Origin: Streptomyces parvulus
GTDB taxonomy: Bacteria; Actinomycetota; Actinomycetes; Streptomycetales; Streptomycetaceae
Assembly (NCBI RefSeq): GCF_014648855.1
Contig: NZ_BMRX01000005.1
Location: 62,001-126,000, forward strand
Reading direction: 5' to 3'
Length of the DNA: 64,000 nucleotides
Numbering within the stretch: the stretch's first letter is position 1; each line of letters starts with the position of its first letter. The notes under the pieces are model-generated. The model worked only from the letters and a program-made list of their open reading frames with translations. It did not search any database and was not told where the DNA came from. Of this stretch, positions 44,202 to 53,059 are shown piece by piece. The position numbers and the translations under genes were made by a program.

Positions 44202-45563
44202 ATGCACCTGCCACCGACCGGCTCCCGGCCACGGGTTCTGCATGTCACCCAACCGGTGGACGGCGGGGTCGCCCGGGTCGTCACCGACCTGACGCGGGCT
44301 CAGCTCACCGCCGGCTTCGGGGTCTCGGTCGCCTGTCCGGACGGACACCTCGCGGACCGGCTCCGGTCCCTGGGCGCCGACGTGCGGCACTGGCAGGCCA
44401 CCCGCTCGCCCGGCCCGGCCCTGCTGTCGGAGGTGCGCCGGCTCGCCCGGGTGACCGGCGACGTGCGGCCGGACCTGGTGCACGCCCACAGCGCGAAGGC
44501 CGGACTCGCGGCGCGGCTCGCCGTACGGGGCCGGGTCCCGACCGTGTTCCAGCCGCACGCCTGGTCGTTCGAGGCGGTCGGCGGTGCGGCCGCGCTGCTC
44601 GCGCTGCGCTGGGAGCGCTGGGGCGCGCGGTGGGCGGCGCGGACGGTGTGCGTGAGCGAGGCGGAGCGCGGGCGCGGTGTGCGGGCCGGCATCCGCGGCC
44701 GCTGGGCGGTGATCCCGAACGGCATCGACACCCGCCGCTTCCACGCCGGAACGCCGGAAGACCCGGACGCCGTCGACGACTTGGACGCCTTGCCCGCCTC
44801 GGACGACCTCGACGAGGCCGGTGGCGTGCGGCCGCGGCACGGCATCGGCCCGCACGCGCCGCTGGTGGTGTGCGTGGGGCGGCTGTGCCGGCAGAAGGGC
44901 CAGGACGTCCTGCTGGACGCCTGGCGCCGGGTGCTCGCGCGCGTGCCGGACGCCCGTCTGGTGCTGGTCGGCGACGGCCCGGACCGCGCCGCGCTCACCG
45001 CGCGGGCCTCGGCGTACGGCCTTCTGGACGGCGCCCGGGCGTCCGCGGTCCTCGCGGGCGGCGCCGACGACGTGGCCGCCTGGTACCGGGCCGCCGACCT
45101 GGTCGTCCTGCCCTCGCGCTGGGAGGGCATGGCGCTGGCCCCGCTGGAGGCCATGGCCTGCGGGCGGCCCGTGGTGGTGACCGACGTGGACGGCGCCCGC
45201 GAGGGGCTGCCGCCCGCTCTGGAGCCGCACTGCCTGGTGCCGCCCGAGGATCCCGCCGCGCTGGCCGGCGCGGTCGCCGCCTTGCTGCTCGACGCGCCGC
45301 TGCGCGCGTCGCTCGGCCGCCGGGGACGCGCGCACGTGCGGTCCGCGCACGACGTACGGCACACGGCCGAGGCGGTCGCGGCGGTGTACGGCGCCCTCCT
45401 CGACGGCGTACGGACGCCCGGGGCGCGGACCGGCGGGGGTGCCCCGTGCCCCACCCACGGCGGGCCGCCCGGCCCCCCGCGTCCCCTCCCCGGCGACCGG
45501 CCCGCGCCCGCGGGACGGTCGGCCGTCGTGCCCATCGAGTACAGGGAGTCCACCCACCCGTGA
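44202..45563 (+). CDS. Glycosyltransferase family 4
   Basis: This is a 453-residue cytoplasmic GT-B enzyme that adds a sugar from a nucleotide donor to a lipid-linked chain. The N-terminal acceptor domain begins VLHVTQPVDGGVARVV. The GT4 markers are PNGIDTRRF near 171, VGRLCRQKGQDVLLDAW near 226 and the donor-site SRWEGMALAPLEAMACG near 307. An acidic insertion (about 180-205, rich in Asp/Glu) is unusual. ATG at 44202 follows GAGGAAACGCG. It is the first gene of the polysaccharide operon and overlaps the next by four bases (GTGA). Confidence 0.86.
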   Translation: MHLPPTGSRPRVLHVTQPVDGGVARVVTDLTRAQLTAGFGVSVACPDGHLADRLRSLGADVRHWQATRSPGPALLSEVRRLARVTGDVRPDLVHAHSAKAGLAARLAVRGRVPTVFQPHAWSFEAVGGAAALLALRWERWGARWAARTVCVSEAERGRGVRAGIRGRWAVIPNGIDTRRFHAGTPEDPDAVDDLDALPASDDLDEAGGVRPRHGIGPHAPLVVCVGRLCRQKGQDVLLDAWRRVLARVPDARLVLVGDGPDRAALTARASAYGLLDGARASAVLAGGADDVAAWYRAADLVVLPSRWEGMALAPLEAMACGRPVVVTDVDGAREGLPPALEPHCLVPPEDPAALAGAVAALLLDAPLRASLGRRGRAHVRSAHDVRHTAEAVAAVYGALLDGVRTPGARTGGGAPCPTHGGPPGPPRPLPGDRPAPAGRSAVVPIEYRESTHP

Positions 45564-46996
45564 CCGCGGAAAGCACCGTCCCCACCCCCGCCGGCCAGGC
45601 GCGCGACCTCGGCCAGTCCCCCGTCGCGGTCCTGCCGCGCCGCACCGGTCCCGCCGGCTACCGGCTGCCCGCCGGGCGCCCCGCGCCACGGCCGGACTCA
45701 CCGCTGCCGATGCTGGTCGTCGACGGCACGGCGGCCCTGCCCGGCTCGCTGGCCCTCACCGGCGCACCCCACCAACCGCTGCTAACGGCCCTGCTGGTCG
45801 GCGCCTCGCTGCTGCTGCGCCCGCGTCCGGACCCGGCCCGGCGGACCGCGGGCGCCCTGGACGACCTGCCCGCGCTGTGCGGGCGGATCGCGGTGGTCTG
45901 GCTGGCGCTCGGGGCGCTCCTCGCGGCGTACGCCCCGGCGCACGCGCTGTCCGTGCCCACCCTGCTCCTCGGCTTCCTGCTCCACACGGCGGCGGGCTGC
46001 GCCGGGCGGGGCGCCGTGCGGAGACGGCGACGCACGGCGCTCGCGAACCGGCCGCACGCCGCCCTCGTCGTCGGCCCCGCCGCGACCGCGCAGCGCGTGG
46101 CGTCGGCGCTGCTGCGCCACCCCCGCTGCGGGGTCCGCCCGGTCGGCGTCGTCGCCGACGAGCCGGGGGGCGGCGCCGCCGACGGTCTGCCGGTGCTGAC
46201 CACCGGCGAGGAGGTGCGGCGCGCGGTCGTGCAGAACGGCGTGCGCGACGTCCTGACCGTCCACCCCTCGGTCCGCGCCCGGCAGGAGCCGATGCTGCGG
46301 GCGCTGGCGGAGTCCGGCTGCGCCGTGTGGGAGCTGGACGCCGAACTCCCCTCCCGGGGCGGCCGGGACCGGCTCGCCGGATTCTCCCGCCGGCGCCTGG
46401 AGACGGGCGCGCGGGGGCCGGGCGGCGCCGGCAAGCGGGCGCTGGACGTGGGCGTGTCGGGGCTGCTGCTGCTCCTGCTCAGCCCCGTGCTGCTGACCTG
46501 CGCCGCGGTGCTGCGGGTGGTGAGCGGACCCGGCGTGCTGTTCCGGCAGGAGCGCGTCGGACAGGACGGCAGGCCGTTCACGCTGCTCAAGTTCCGCACC
46601 CACCGCCCGGCCGACGAGCACGAGTCGGCGACCCGGTGGAGCGTGGCGGACGAACGCCGGATGCCGTGGTTCTGCCGCTTCCTGCGCCGTACCTCGCTGG
46701 ACGAGCTGCTCCAGCTGTGGAACGTCTTCCGCGGCGACATGAGCCTGGTCGGCCCGCGCCCCGAACGGCCCTTCTTCGTCGCCCAGTTCAGCCGGACCTA
46801 CCCCGGCTACGCCGCCCGGCACCGGGCGCCCGCCGGCATCACGGGCCTGGCCCAGATCAGCGGGCTGCGCGGCGACACCTCCATCGAGGACCGGGCCCGC
46901 TTCGACAACGCCTACATCGACGACTGGTCGCTGTGGCAGGACGTCTGCATCCTGCTGCGCACCGCGGCGGCGCTGGTGCGCCCCACAGGGAGCTGA
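45560..46996 (+). CDS. Polyprenyl-phosphate sugar transferase (initiating enzyme of polysaccharide synthesis)
   Basis: This is a 478-residue membrane enzyme that transfers the first sugar phosphate onto the polyprenyl carrier. Helices lie near 70-80, 100-120 and 125-145, followed by a CoA-binding-like domain (ALVVGPAATAQRVASALL), then a helix near 295-315 and the catalytic bacterial-sugar-transferase domain. The family motifs KFRTHRP, RTSLDELLQLWNV and DMSLVGPRPERP are present. The start GTG overlaps the upstream stop. The next gene begins six bases after its stop. The sugar used cannot be deduced. Confidence 0.88.
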   Translation: MTAESTVPTPAGQARDLGQSPVAVLPRRTGPAGYRLPAGRPAPRPDSPLPMLVVDGTAALPGSLALTGAPHQPLLTALLVGASLLLRPRPDPARRTAGALDDLPALCGRIAVVWLALGALLAAYAPAHALSVPTLLLGFLLHTAAGCAGRGAVRRRRRTALANRPHAALVVGPAATAQRVASALLRHPRCGVRPVGVVADEPGGGAADGLPVLTTGEEVRRAVVQNGVRDVLTVHPSVRARQEPMLRALAESGCAVWELDAELPSRGGRDRLAGFSRRRLETGARGPGGAGKRALDVGVSGLLLLLLSPVLLTCAAVLRVVSGPGVLFRQERVGQDGRPFTLLKFRTHRPADEHESATRWSVADERRMPWFCRFLRRTSLDELLQLWNVFRGDMSLVGPRPERPFFVAQFSRTYPGYAARHRAPAGITGLAQISGLRGDTSIEDRARFDNAYIDDWSLWQDVCILLRTAAALVRPTGS

Positions 46997-47001
46997 CCCA
47001 C

Positions 47002-48321
47002 GTGGCCCACGCCCTGCCCCTCCGCCCGGCGGCGCGCTTACGGCGGCTGCCGCCCGTGCTGGCCGTGGTGGCGGTCGTCGCGCTGCTAGCCCTGCCCCTC
47101 GGGCCGGACGGCGGGGGCGGCGCGCATCCGGCGGACGCGGTCTCGGCGCTGGTGGTGCTGTACGGCGTGCTGCGGCTGGTGCGGGACCGGCGGCGCCCGC
47201 TGACGCGCCGGGCGGCCGCGGTGCTGGGCCTGCCGGTGCTGGGCCTGGCCGTCGCCGCCGCGGGGGCAGCCTCGCCGGGAGCGGGGCTCGAAGGGCTCGG
47301 CCGTTACCTCCAGGTGTTCGTGCTCGTCCCCGCCGCCGTCCTGCTGCTCCTGCGCGACCGCGACGACGCGCGGCTGCTCGCCTGGGCGACGGTGATGCTC
47401 GCGGTGTGGCAGGGGGCGGTCGGCGTGCACCAGTACGTCACCGCGACCGGCGCCTCCTACCAGGGCGAACCGATCCGGGCGGTGGGCACCTTCGGGGCGC
47501 AGGACGTGATGGGGATGGCGACCGTGGTGTCCCTGGGCCTGGTCTGCGCGCTCGGTCTCGCCCTGGGGCGTACGCCGGTGCGCCACCGGCTGCTCGCCGC
47601 CGGGTGCGCGCTCGCCCTGCTGCTGCCGCTGGCGGTGTCGTTCAGCCGCGGTGCCTGGATCGCCACGGCGGTGACCTGTGCGGCGCAGTTGCTGCTGGCC
47701 GGGCCCCGGCGGGCGCTGGCGGTGGGCGCGGCCGTGCTCGCGGCCGGCGTGGTGCTGGTCGGCGGGCTGGGGGTGGGGACGGCGATGCTCCAGGAACGCG
47801 TCGGCAGCATCACGCAGGTCACCGACGCCCCGGACCAGTCGGTGACCGACCGGTACACCATGTGGGCGGCGGCGGCCGGGATGTGGCGCGAGCGGCCGCT
47901 GACCGGCGTGGGCCTGAAGGGCTTCCCCGAATACCGCGACTCCCACGCCTCCCTGGCCCTGTCCTCGGGCAGCGAGACCGACGGCGCCGGAGCGGGGTAC
48001 CAACGGCAGCCGCTGCTGTCGCCGCACAACATGTACCTGCTGGTGCTGGCCGAGCAAGGGCTGCTCGGGCTGGTCGCGCTCGCCGGGAGCTGGCTGGCGC
48101 TGCTCGTGCTGGGGCTGCGCCGGCTGCGTGCCGCGCGGCGGGCGGGCGGCGGCGGCCTGGACTGCGGGCTGATCGCCTGCGGGCTGCTGGTCTGGCAGTT
48201 GACCGACTTCGCGTACGCCGACATCGGCGGGCCCTCCACGGTGCTGACGGCGGTGTGCTTCGGCCTGGCGGCGTGGTGGGCGCTCGGGTCCACGACGAGC
48301 GGAGGGGCGGCGGCACGGTGA
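47002..48321 (+). CDS. O-antigen ligase/polymerase-like membrane protein; early TTA codon
   Basis: This is a 439-residue protein with about ten membrane helices and a large external loop with VGSITQVTDAPDQSVTDRYTMW and GVGLKGFPEYRD, the pattern of Wzy/WaaL-type enzymes that join polysaccharide repeat units. GTG at 47002 follows CAGGGAGCTG. Codon 13 is TTA (47038-47040), so production should depend on the bldA tRNA and be confined to later growth. The stop overlaps the flippase start (GTGA). Confidence 0.84.
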   Translation: MAHALPLRPAARLRRLPPVLAVVAVVALLALPLGPDGGGGAHPADAVSALVVLYGVLRLVRDRRRPLTRRAAAVLGLPVLGLAVAAAGAASPGAGLEGLGRYLQVFVLVPAAVLLLLRDRDDARLLAWATVMLAVWQGAVGVHQYVTATGASYQGEPIRAVGTFGAQDVMGMATVVSLGLVCALGLALGRTPVRHRLLAAGCALALLLPLAVSFSRGAWIATAVTCAAQLLLAGPRRALAVGAAVLAAGVVLVGGLGVGTAMLQERVGSITQVTDAPDQSVTDRYTMWAAAAGMWRERPLTGVGLKGFPEYRDSHASLALSSGSETDGAGAGYQRQPLLSPHNMYLLVLAEQGLLGLVALAGSWLALLVLGLRRLRAARRAGGGGLDCGLIACGLLVWQLTDFAYADIGGPSTVLTAVCFGLAAWWALGSTTSGGAAAR

Positions 48322-50438
48322 GGACGACCTCCCGACGGGCGGCGGACGGGGGATCGGCCCCGGCGGACGCGGCATCCGTCCCGGGGGACGAGGTGTCGGT
48401 TCCTGCGGGGGCGGCACCGGTTCCCCCGGCGGCACCGGTTCCCCCGGGCGCGACGCCGGTTCCTGCCGGGGCGGCACCAGGCCCGGCGAACGGCGCCCCG
48501 GTCCCGGGGGCCGGGCCACCTTCCCCGGAGCACGACACATCGCCCCCGGCCGAAGGCACGCCGCTCCGGGCCGAAGGCACGCCGCTCCCCCCGGCCCGGA
48601 CGGCCCCACCGGCACCGGACGACGAGGCACCCCACCCGGGCGCCGGGCCGACCACTCACCCGCGCCCCGAACGGGACACCGACCCACATCCCGAGCCGGC
48701 CAACCAGCCGCACCCCGAACCGGAGACCCACCCACACCCCGCCCCGGCCGCCCCCGCGGAGCAGTCCCCCGACGCCCGGTCATCGCGCAGTTTCCTCGCC
48801 CGGGCCGCGCTGCTCACCGCCGTGCTGTCGGTGGCCGGGTCGGTGCTCGGGCTGGCCCGGGACCAGGCGCTGGCCCGGCTCTTCGGGGCGGGCAGCGAGA
48901 CGGACGCCTTCCTGGTGGCGTGGACCGTGCCGGAGTTCGCGGCGACGCTGCTGATCGAGGACGGGCTGGCCTTCGCGCTGGTCCCGATGTTCAGCCTGGC
49001 CCTGGCCCGCCGCGCCCGGGGCGTCCCCGGCGACCCGGTCCGCGCGCTGGTCGCCGCCACCCTGCCCCGCCTGCTGCCGGCCTTCGTCGCCGTCGCCGCC
49101 CTGGTCGCCGTCTGCGCGCCCGCGCTGGTCCGGGCGCTCGCCCCCGGCCTGGCCGACCACGCCCTGGCGGTGGACTGCACCCGGCTCACCGCCACCTGCG
49201 TCGTCAGCTTCGGCCTGGCCGGGTACTGCAGCGCCGCGCTGCGGGCGCACCGGCGGTTCCTGGCGCCCGCGGCGATCTACGTCGCCTACAACACCGGCAT
49301 CATCACGGCGATGTTCGTGCTCGGCGGTCGCTGGGGGGTGCGCTCGGCGGCCGTGGGTGTCGCGGTGGGCGGACTGCTGATGGTGGCGGCGCAGCTGCCC
49401 TCGCTGCTGCGGCAGTTGCGGCGCCGGGACGCGGGCGAGAAGTCCGCCGACGCCGGTGACCCGGCCCGGCCGCTCGCCCTGGCCCTGTTCGGCACCGTGC
49501 TGCTCTTCGCGGTGTGCCGGCAGTCCCAGGTCCTCATCGAGCGCTTCCTCGCCTCCGGGCTCCCGGCCGGGGCCATCTCGCACCTCAACTACGCGCAGAA
49601 GGTGGCGCAGATCCCGATGACGCTGTCGCTGATGCTGTGCACGGTCACCTTCCCGGTGGTGGCCCGCGCGATGGCCGACGGCGACGTCGCACGGGCGCGG
49701 GAGCGGGTCGAACGGGACGTGGCGCTGGCGGCCTGCCTGGTGCTGCTGGGCGCCGCCACCGTCGTGGCCTGCGCCCCGCAGATCATCGAACTGCTCTTCC
49801 AGCGCGGCGCGTTCACCCCGGCCGACACGGCCGCGACGGCGGCCGTCATGCGCGTGTACGCCCTCGGGCTGCTCGGGCAGACGGTGGTGGGCGCGCTGGC
49901 CCGGTCCTACTTCTCGGCGGGCCGCGCCTCCTGGTACCCGCTCGGCGCGATGGCCGTCGGCATCGCGGCCACCGCCGGCGCCGGCGCCTGGGCCGTGGGC
50001 CCGTGGGGCGTGACCGGCATCGCCGCCGCCAACGCCGCCGGCATCACCGTCACCGGTGCCCTGCTGCTCGCCGGGATGGGCCCGCGCAGCGTCCCGGTGC
50101 GCGTCCGGCGGGTCCTGGGCGACCTGGGCCGGCCGGTCCTGGCGGCGGCGGTGTCGACCGGCGCGGGCACCTGGGCCGCGCGCGCGGTGACCGCCACCGC
50201 CGAGGCCCGGGGCCTCACGCCCGACGCCCGCGCGGCCCTCGCGCTCACCGCGGGCACCCTGGCCGTCGTCGCCGTCTTCGCCCTGCTCGGCCTGGTGCTG
50301 GGCGTGCAGGGCGTGCGCCCCGCCCCCCGGTCCGTCGGCTCCGCCCGGCGCCTTGGGCCCTTCCGTTCCTCCGGCACCCTCCGCTCCGTCACACGAAGGA
50401 GTCCGCATGGCCGCTCCGGCTTCCGTAGATCCCGTTGA
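48318..50438 (+). CDS. MurJ/MviN-like lipid flippase with long Pro-rich N-terminus
   Basis: This is a 706-residue membrane protein of the MOP exporter superfamily. The first 150 residues are a disordered Pro/Ala tail with repeats (VPPGATPVPAGAAPGP, HPHPEPANQPHPEPETHPHP). MurJ-like helices follow from about 158 to 680, with LGLARDQALARLFGAGSETDAF near 173-194 and the ELLFQRGAFTPADT element. Inside a polysaccharide operon it most likely flips the lipid-linked repeat unit rather than lipid II. The start GTG overlaps the polymerase stop; the 3' end overlaps the deacetylase gene by 32 bases. Confidence 0.85.
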   Translation: MRTTSRRAADGGSAPADAASVPGDEVSVPAGAAPVPPAAPVPPGATPVPAGAAPGPANGAPVPGAGPPSPEHDTSPPAEGTPLRAEGTPLPPARTAPPAPDDEAPHPGAGPTTHPRPERDTDPHPEPANQPHPEPETHPHPAPAAPAEQSPDARSSRSFLARAALLTAVLSVAGSVLGLARDQALARLFGAGSETDAFLVAWTVPEFAATLLIEDGLAFALVPMFSLALARRARGVPGDPVRALVAATLPRLLPAFVAVAALVAVCAPALVRALAPGLADHALAVDCTRLTATCVVSFGLAGYCSAALRAHRRFLAPAAIYVAYNTGIITAMFVLGGRWGVRSAAVGVAVGGLLMVAAQLPSLLRQLRRRDAGEKSADAGDPARPLALALFGTVLLFAVCRQSQVLIERFLASGLPAGAISHLNYAQKVAQIPMTLSLMLCTVTFPVVARAMADGDVARARERVERDVALAACLVLLGAATVVACAPQIIELLFQRGAFTPADTAATAAVMRVYALGLLGQTVVGALARSYFSAGRASWYPLGAMAVGIAATAGAGAWAVGPWGVTGIAAANAAGITVTGALLLAGMGPRSVPVRVRRVLGDLGRPVLAAAVSTGAGTWAARAVTATAEARGLTPDARAALALTAGTLAVVAVFALLGLVLGVQGVRPAPRSVGSARRLGPFRSSGTLRSVTRRSPHGRSGFRRSR

Positions 50439-51177
50439 CACCCGCACCGGCGCCGGGCCGCGTCCCGGCCCCGTCCCCTGGGTGGCGATGTACCACTCCG
50501 TCGGCGATGCCACGGACGACCCGTACCGCGTCACGGTCACGCCCGACCGGCTGAGCGCGCAGCTCGGCTGGCTGCGGCGGCGCGGCCTGCGCGGCGTCTC
50601 CATGACCGACCTGCTCGCCGCCCGGGCCCGCGGCGAGGGCCGCGACCTGGTGGGGCTGACCTTCGACGACGGGTACGCCGACTTCGTCGAGCACGCGCTG
50701 CCGTGCCTGCGCCGCTGGGACTGCGGGGCCACCCTCTTCGTCCTGCCCGGACGGCTCGGCGGCGTCAACGCCTGGGACCCGCTCGGCCCGCGCAAGCCGC
50801 TGCTCACCGCCGACGGCATCCGGCGCGCCGCCGCCGAGGGCGTCGAGATCGGCTCGCACGGCCTCACCCACGTCGACCTGACCCGGGCCGACGACGCCGC
50901 GCTGAACGCCGAGACCGCCGAGAGCCGGGCGCTGCTTGCCGAGTTGACCGGCGCGCCCGTCACCGGCTTCTGCTACCCGTACGGCACGGTCGACGCCCGC
51001 GCCGCCGACGCCGTGCGAGCCGCCGGCTACGACTACGCCTGCGCCATCGACCCGGGCGCGCTGACCGGCCCGTACGCCCTGCCGCGGGTGCACGTGGGGC
51101 AGAACGACACGGCCCTGCGCCTGCTGCTGAAGACGCGGCTGCACCGCCTGCGCCGCCGTGCCGCGGCGGGGGTGTGA
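50407..51177 (+). CDS. Polysaccharide deacetylase (NodB, CE4 family)
   Basis: This is a 256-residue CE4-type enzyme removing N-acetyl groups from a sugar chain. Motif 1 is TFDDGYADF near residues 88-96 (two aspartates) and motif 2 is the metal-binding SHGLTH near 151-156. Motif 3 is FCYPYGTVD near 190. No signal peptide is present and the enzyme looks cytoplasmic, which suggests it acts on lipid-linked precursors inside the cell or is exported unconventionally. ATG at 50407 has GAAGGAGTCCGC just upstream, inside the flippase gene. Confidence 0.85.
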   Translation: MAAPASVDPVDTRTGAGPRPGPVPWVAMYHSVGDATDDPYRVTVTPDRLSAQLGWLRRRGLRGVSMTDLLAARARGEGRDLVGLTFDDGYADFVEHALPCLRRWDCGATLFVLPGRLGGVNAWDPLGPRKPLLTADGIRRAAAEGVEIGSHGLTHVDLTRADDAALNAETAESRALLAELTGAPVTGFCYPYGTVDARAADAVRAAGYDYACAIDPGALTGPYALPRVHVGQNDTALRLLLKTRLHRLRRRAAAGV

Positions 51178-52349
51178 CTGTGCCGGACCTGAAGGCGCTG
51201 CACGTCATCACCGGTCTCGGCACGGGCGGTGCCGAGCAGCAGCTCCGGCTGCTGCTGCGGCACCTGCCGGTCGACTGCGACGTGGTGACGCTGACCAACC
51301 CCGGTGCGGTCGCCGACGGTCTGCTGGCCGACGGCGTGCGCGTCGTCCACCTCGGCATGACCGGCAACCGCGACCTGGCCGCGCTGCCCCGGCTGGCCCG
51401 CCTCATCCGCGCCGGCGGCTACGACCTCGTGCACACCCACCTGTACCGCGCCTGCCTGTACGGCCGGCTCGCCGCCCGCATGGCCGGCGTACGCGCCGTC
51501 GTCGCCACCGAACACTCCCTCGGCGACTCCCAGATGGAGGGGCGGCGGCTCACCCCCGGCGTGCGCGCCCTGTACCTGGCCGGTGAGCGGCTGGGCAGCG
51601 CCACCGTCGCCGTCTCCCCCACCGTCGCCGACCGGCTGAAGCGGTGGGGCGTGCCCGCGCCGCGCATCGAGGTGGTGCCCAACGGCATCGACCTGGACCG
51701 CTTCCGCTTCGACCCGGTCCAGCGTCTGCGCACCCGCCGGCGCCTCGGCCTGCCGGAGGGCGCCTACGTCGTCGGCGGCGTCGGCCGGCTGACCCCGGCC
51801 AAGCGGTTCGACGTCCTGGTGCGGGCCCTTTCCCGGCTCCCCTCCGACTGCTGGCTGCTGCTGGTCGGCGGCGGCCCCGAGGAGCACGTGCTGCGCCGCA
51901 CCGCCCGCGAGGCGGGGGTGGCCGACCGCGTCCTGCTCACCGGCGAGCGCCCCTACGTCCCCGACGGCTCCCCCGGCCCCGACCTGCCCTCGCTGACCGC
52001 CGCGATGGACGTCCTCGCGTCGCCGTCGCCGGAGGAGGCCTTCGGCCTGGCGGTCGTCGAGGGCCTCGCGTCGGGGCTGCCGGTGCTCTACGCCTCCTGC
52101 CCGGCGATCGAGGACCTGCCCTCCCGGGACGCGCCCGGGGCCCGGCGCGTCACCGGCGGCGCCGAGGAGTTCGCCCGCGCCCTCGCCGAGGTCCGGGCCG
52201 GTGCCGGACCCGGCCCCGGTCCGCGCACCGTGCCCGAGGCCGCCCGCCACTACTGCGTCACCCGCAGCGCCGCCCGGCTGATGGACGTGTACGCGGCCAC
52301 TCTCACGCATCCGTTGTCCCCGGCACCCCAGGGAGTCAGTTCCGCATGA
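51174..52349 (+). CDS. Glycosyltransferase family 4 (second)
   Basis: This is a 391-residue GT-B enzyme. The acceptor-side start ALHVITGLGTGGAEQQLRLL is typical of GT4 enzymes making capsules and exopolysaccharides. The donor side shows VPNGIDLDRF near 166, VGRLTPAKRFDVLV near 203 and SPSPEEAFGLAVVEGLASG near 284. GTG at 51174 overlaps the deacetylase stop; a GTG at 51180 is an alternative. It overlaps the chain-length gene by four bases (ATGA). Confidence 0.86.
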   Translation: MTVPDLKALHVITGLGTGGAEQQLRLLLRHLPVDCDVVTLTNPGAVADGLLADGVRVVHLGMTGNRDLAALPRLARLIRAGGYDLVHTHLYRACLYGRLAARMAGVRAVVATEHSLGDSQMEGRRLTPGVRALYLAGERLGSATVAVSPTVADRLKRWGVPAPRIEVVPNGIDLDRFRFDPVQRLRTRRRLGLPEGAYVVGGVGRLTPAKRFDVLVRALSRLPSDCWLLLVGGGPEEHVLRRTAREAGVADRVLLTGERPYVPDGSPGPDLPSLTAAMDVLASPSPEEAFGLAVVEGLASGLPVLYASCPAIEDLPSRDAPGARRVTGGAEEFARALAEVRAGAGPGPGPRTVPEAARHYCVTRSAARLMDVYAATLTHPLSPAPQGVSSA

Positions 52350-53059
52350 CCGAGCCACTCACCCAGTCCCCGGCCCCCGCGCCGGAGCACGAGGCCGCCC
52401 CGCCCGCACCGCGCCGCGCGCCGGCCGCCCTGCACCGCTTCCGGCACCGCCTGCGGTCCCTGCCGCCCTGGTCGCCGCTGGCGGCCGGCATCGTGGCCGG
52501 CGGCCTGCTCGGCGCCGGCTACGGCATGCTCGCCACGCCCCAGTACACGGCGACCGGTTACGTCGTCGCCGTCCCCACCGACCAGTCCGACCCGGCGACG
52601 GCGCTGGGCTTCGCGCAGGCCTACGGCCGGGTCGCCACGCAGCTCGCGGTGCTCGGGGACGCGCAGATGTGGGCGGACGTGCCGGTGGCGCGGCTGGCTA
52701 AGAGCGTGCGGACGCAGACCTCGCCGGACGCGCCGATGGTCTCGGTGACGGCCACCTCCGACGACCCGGAGGAGGCCGCCGACATGGCCAACGCGGTGGC
52801 CCGCGCGCTCACCGCGCACGCGGCGGCCTCCGTCGACGACACCCACGTGGAGCTGCGGCAGTTCGCGCGGGCCACCGAGCCGGCCGAGCCGTCCTCGGCG
52901 TCCGCGGCGGTGACCGGTCTGGTGGGCGCGAGCGCGGGCGGGCTGCTCGGCGGGCTGGCCCTGCTGGTCCGGCCGCGCCGCGACCCGGCGGAGGGCGGCC
53001 GGACCACGGCGGCGGTGCCCGGACCCGCCTCGGCGGCCGGCGTGCGCGGACAGCTGTGA
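52346..53059 (+). CDS. Chain-length regulator-like membrane protein (Wzz/YveK type)
   Basis: This is a 237-residue protein with two membrane helices (about 49-68 and 191-212) and a 120-residue external domain between, the layout of polysaccharide co-polymerases. The segment TPQYTATGYVVAVP after the first helix and SPDAPMVSVTATSDDPEEAADMANAVARAL in the middle are characteristic. There is no tyrosine-kinase domain, as in Gram-positive split systems. It probably sets chain length with the polymerase encoded upstream. Both ends overlap neighbours (ATGA, GTGA). Confidence 0.8.
   Translation: MTEPLTQSPAPAPEHEAAPPAPRRAPAALHRFRHRLRSLPPWSPLAAGIVAGGLLGAGYGMLATPQYTATGYVVAVPTDQSDPATALGFAQAYGRVATQLAVLGDAQMWADVPVARLAKSVRTQTSPDAPMVSVTATSDDPEEAADMANAVARALTAHAAASVDDTHVELRQFARATEPAEPSSASAAVTGLVGASAGGLLGGLALLVRPRRDPAEGGRTTAAVPGPASAAGVRGQL

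Noticed and set aside
49286..50963. Minus-strand frames opposite the flippase and deacetylase genes
   Set aside because: They are Ser/Arg/Gln-rich shadows of genes with complete motifs on the plus strand.
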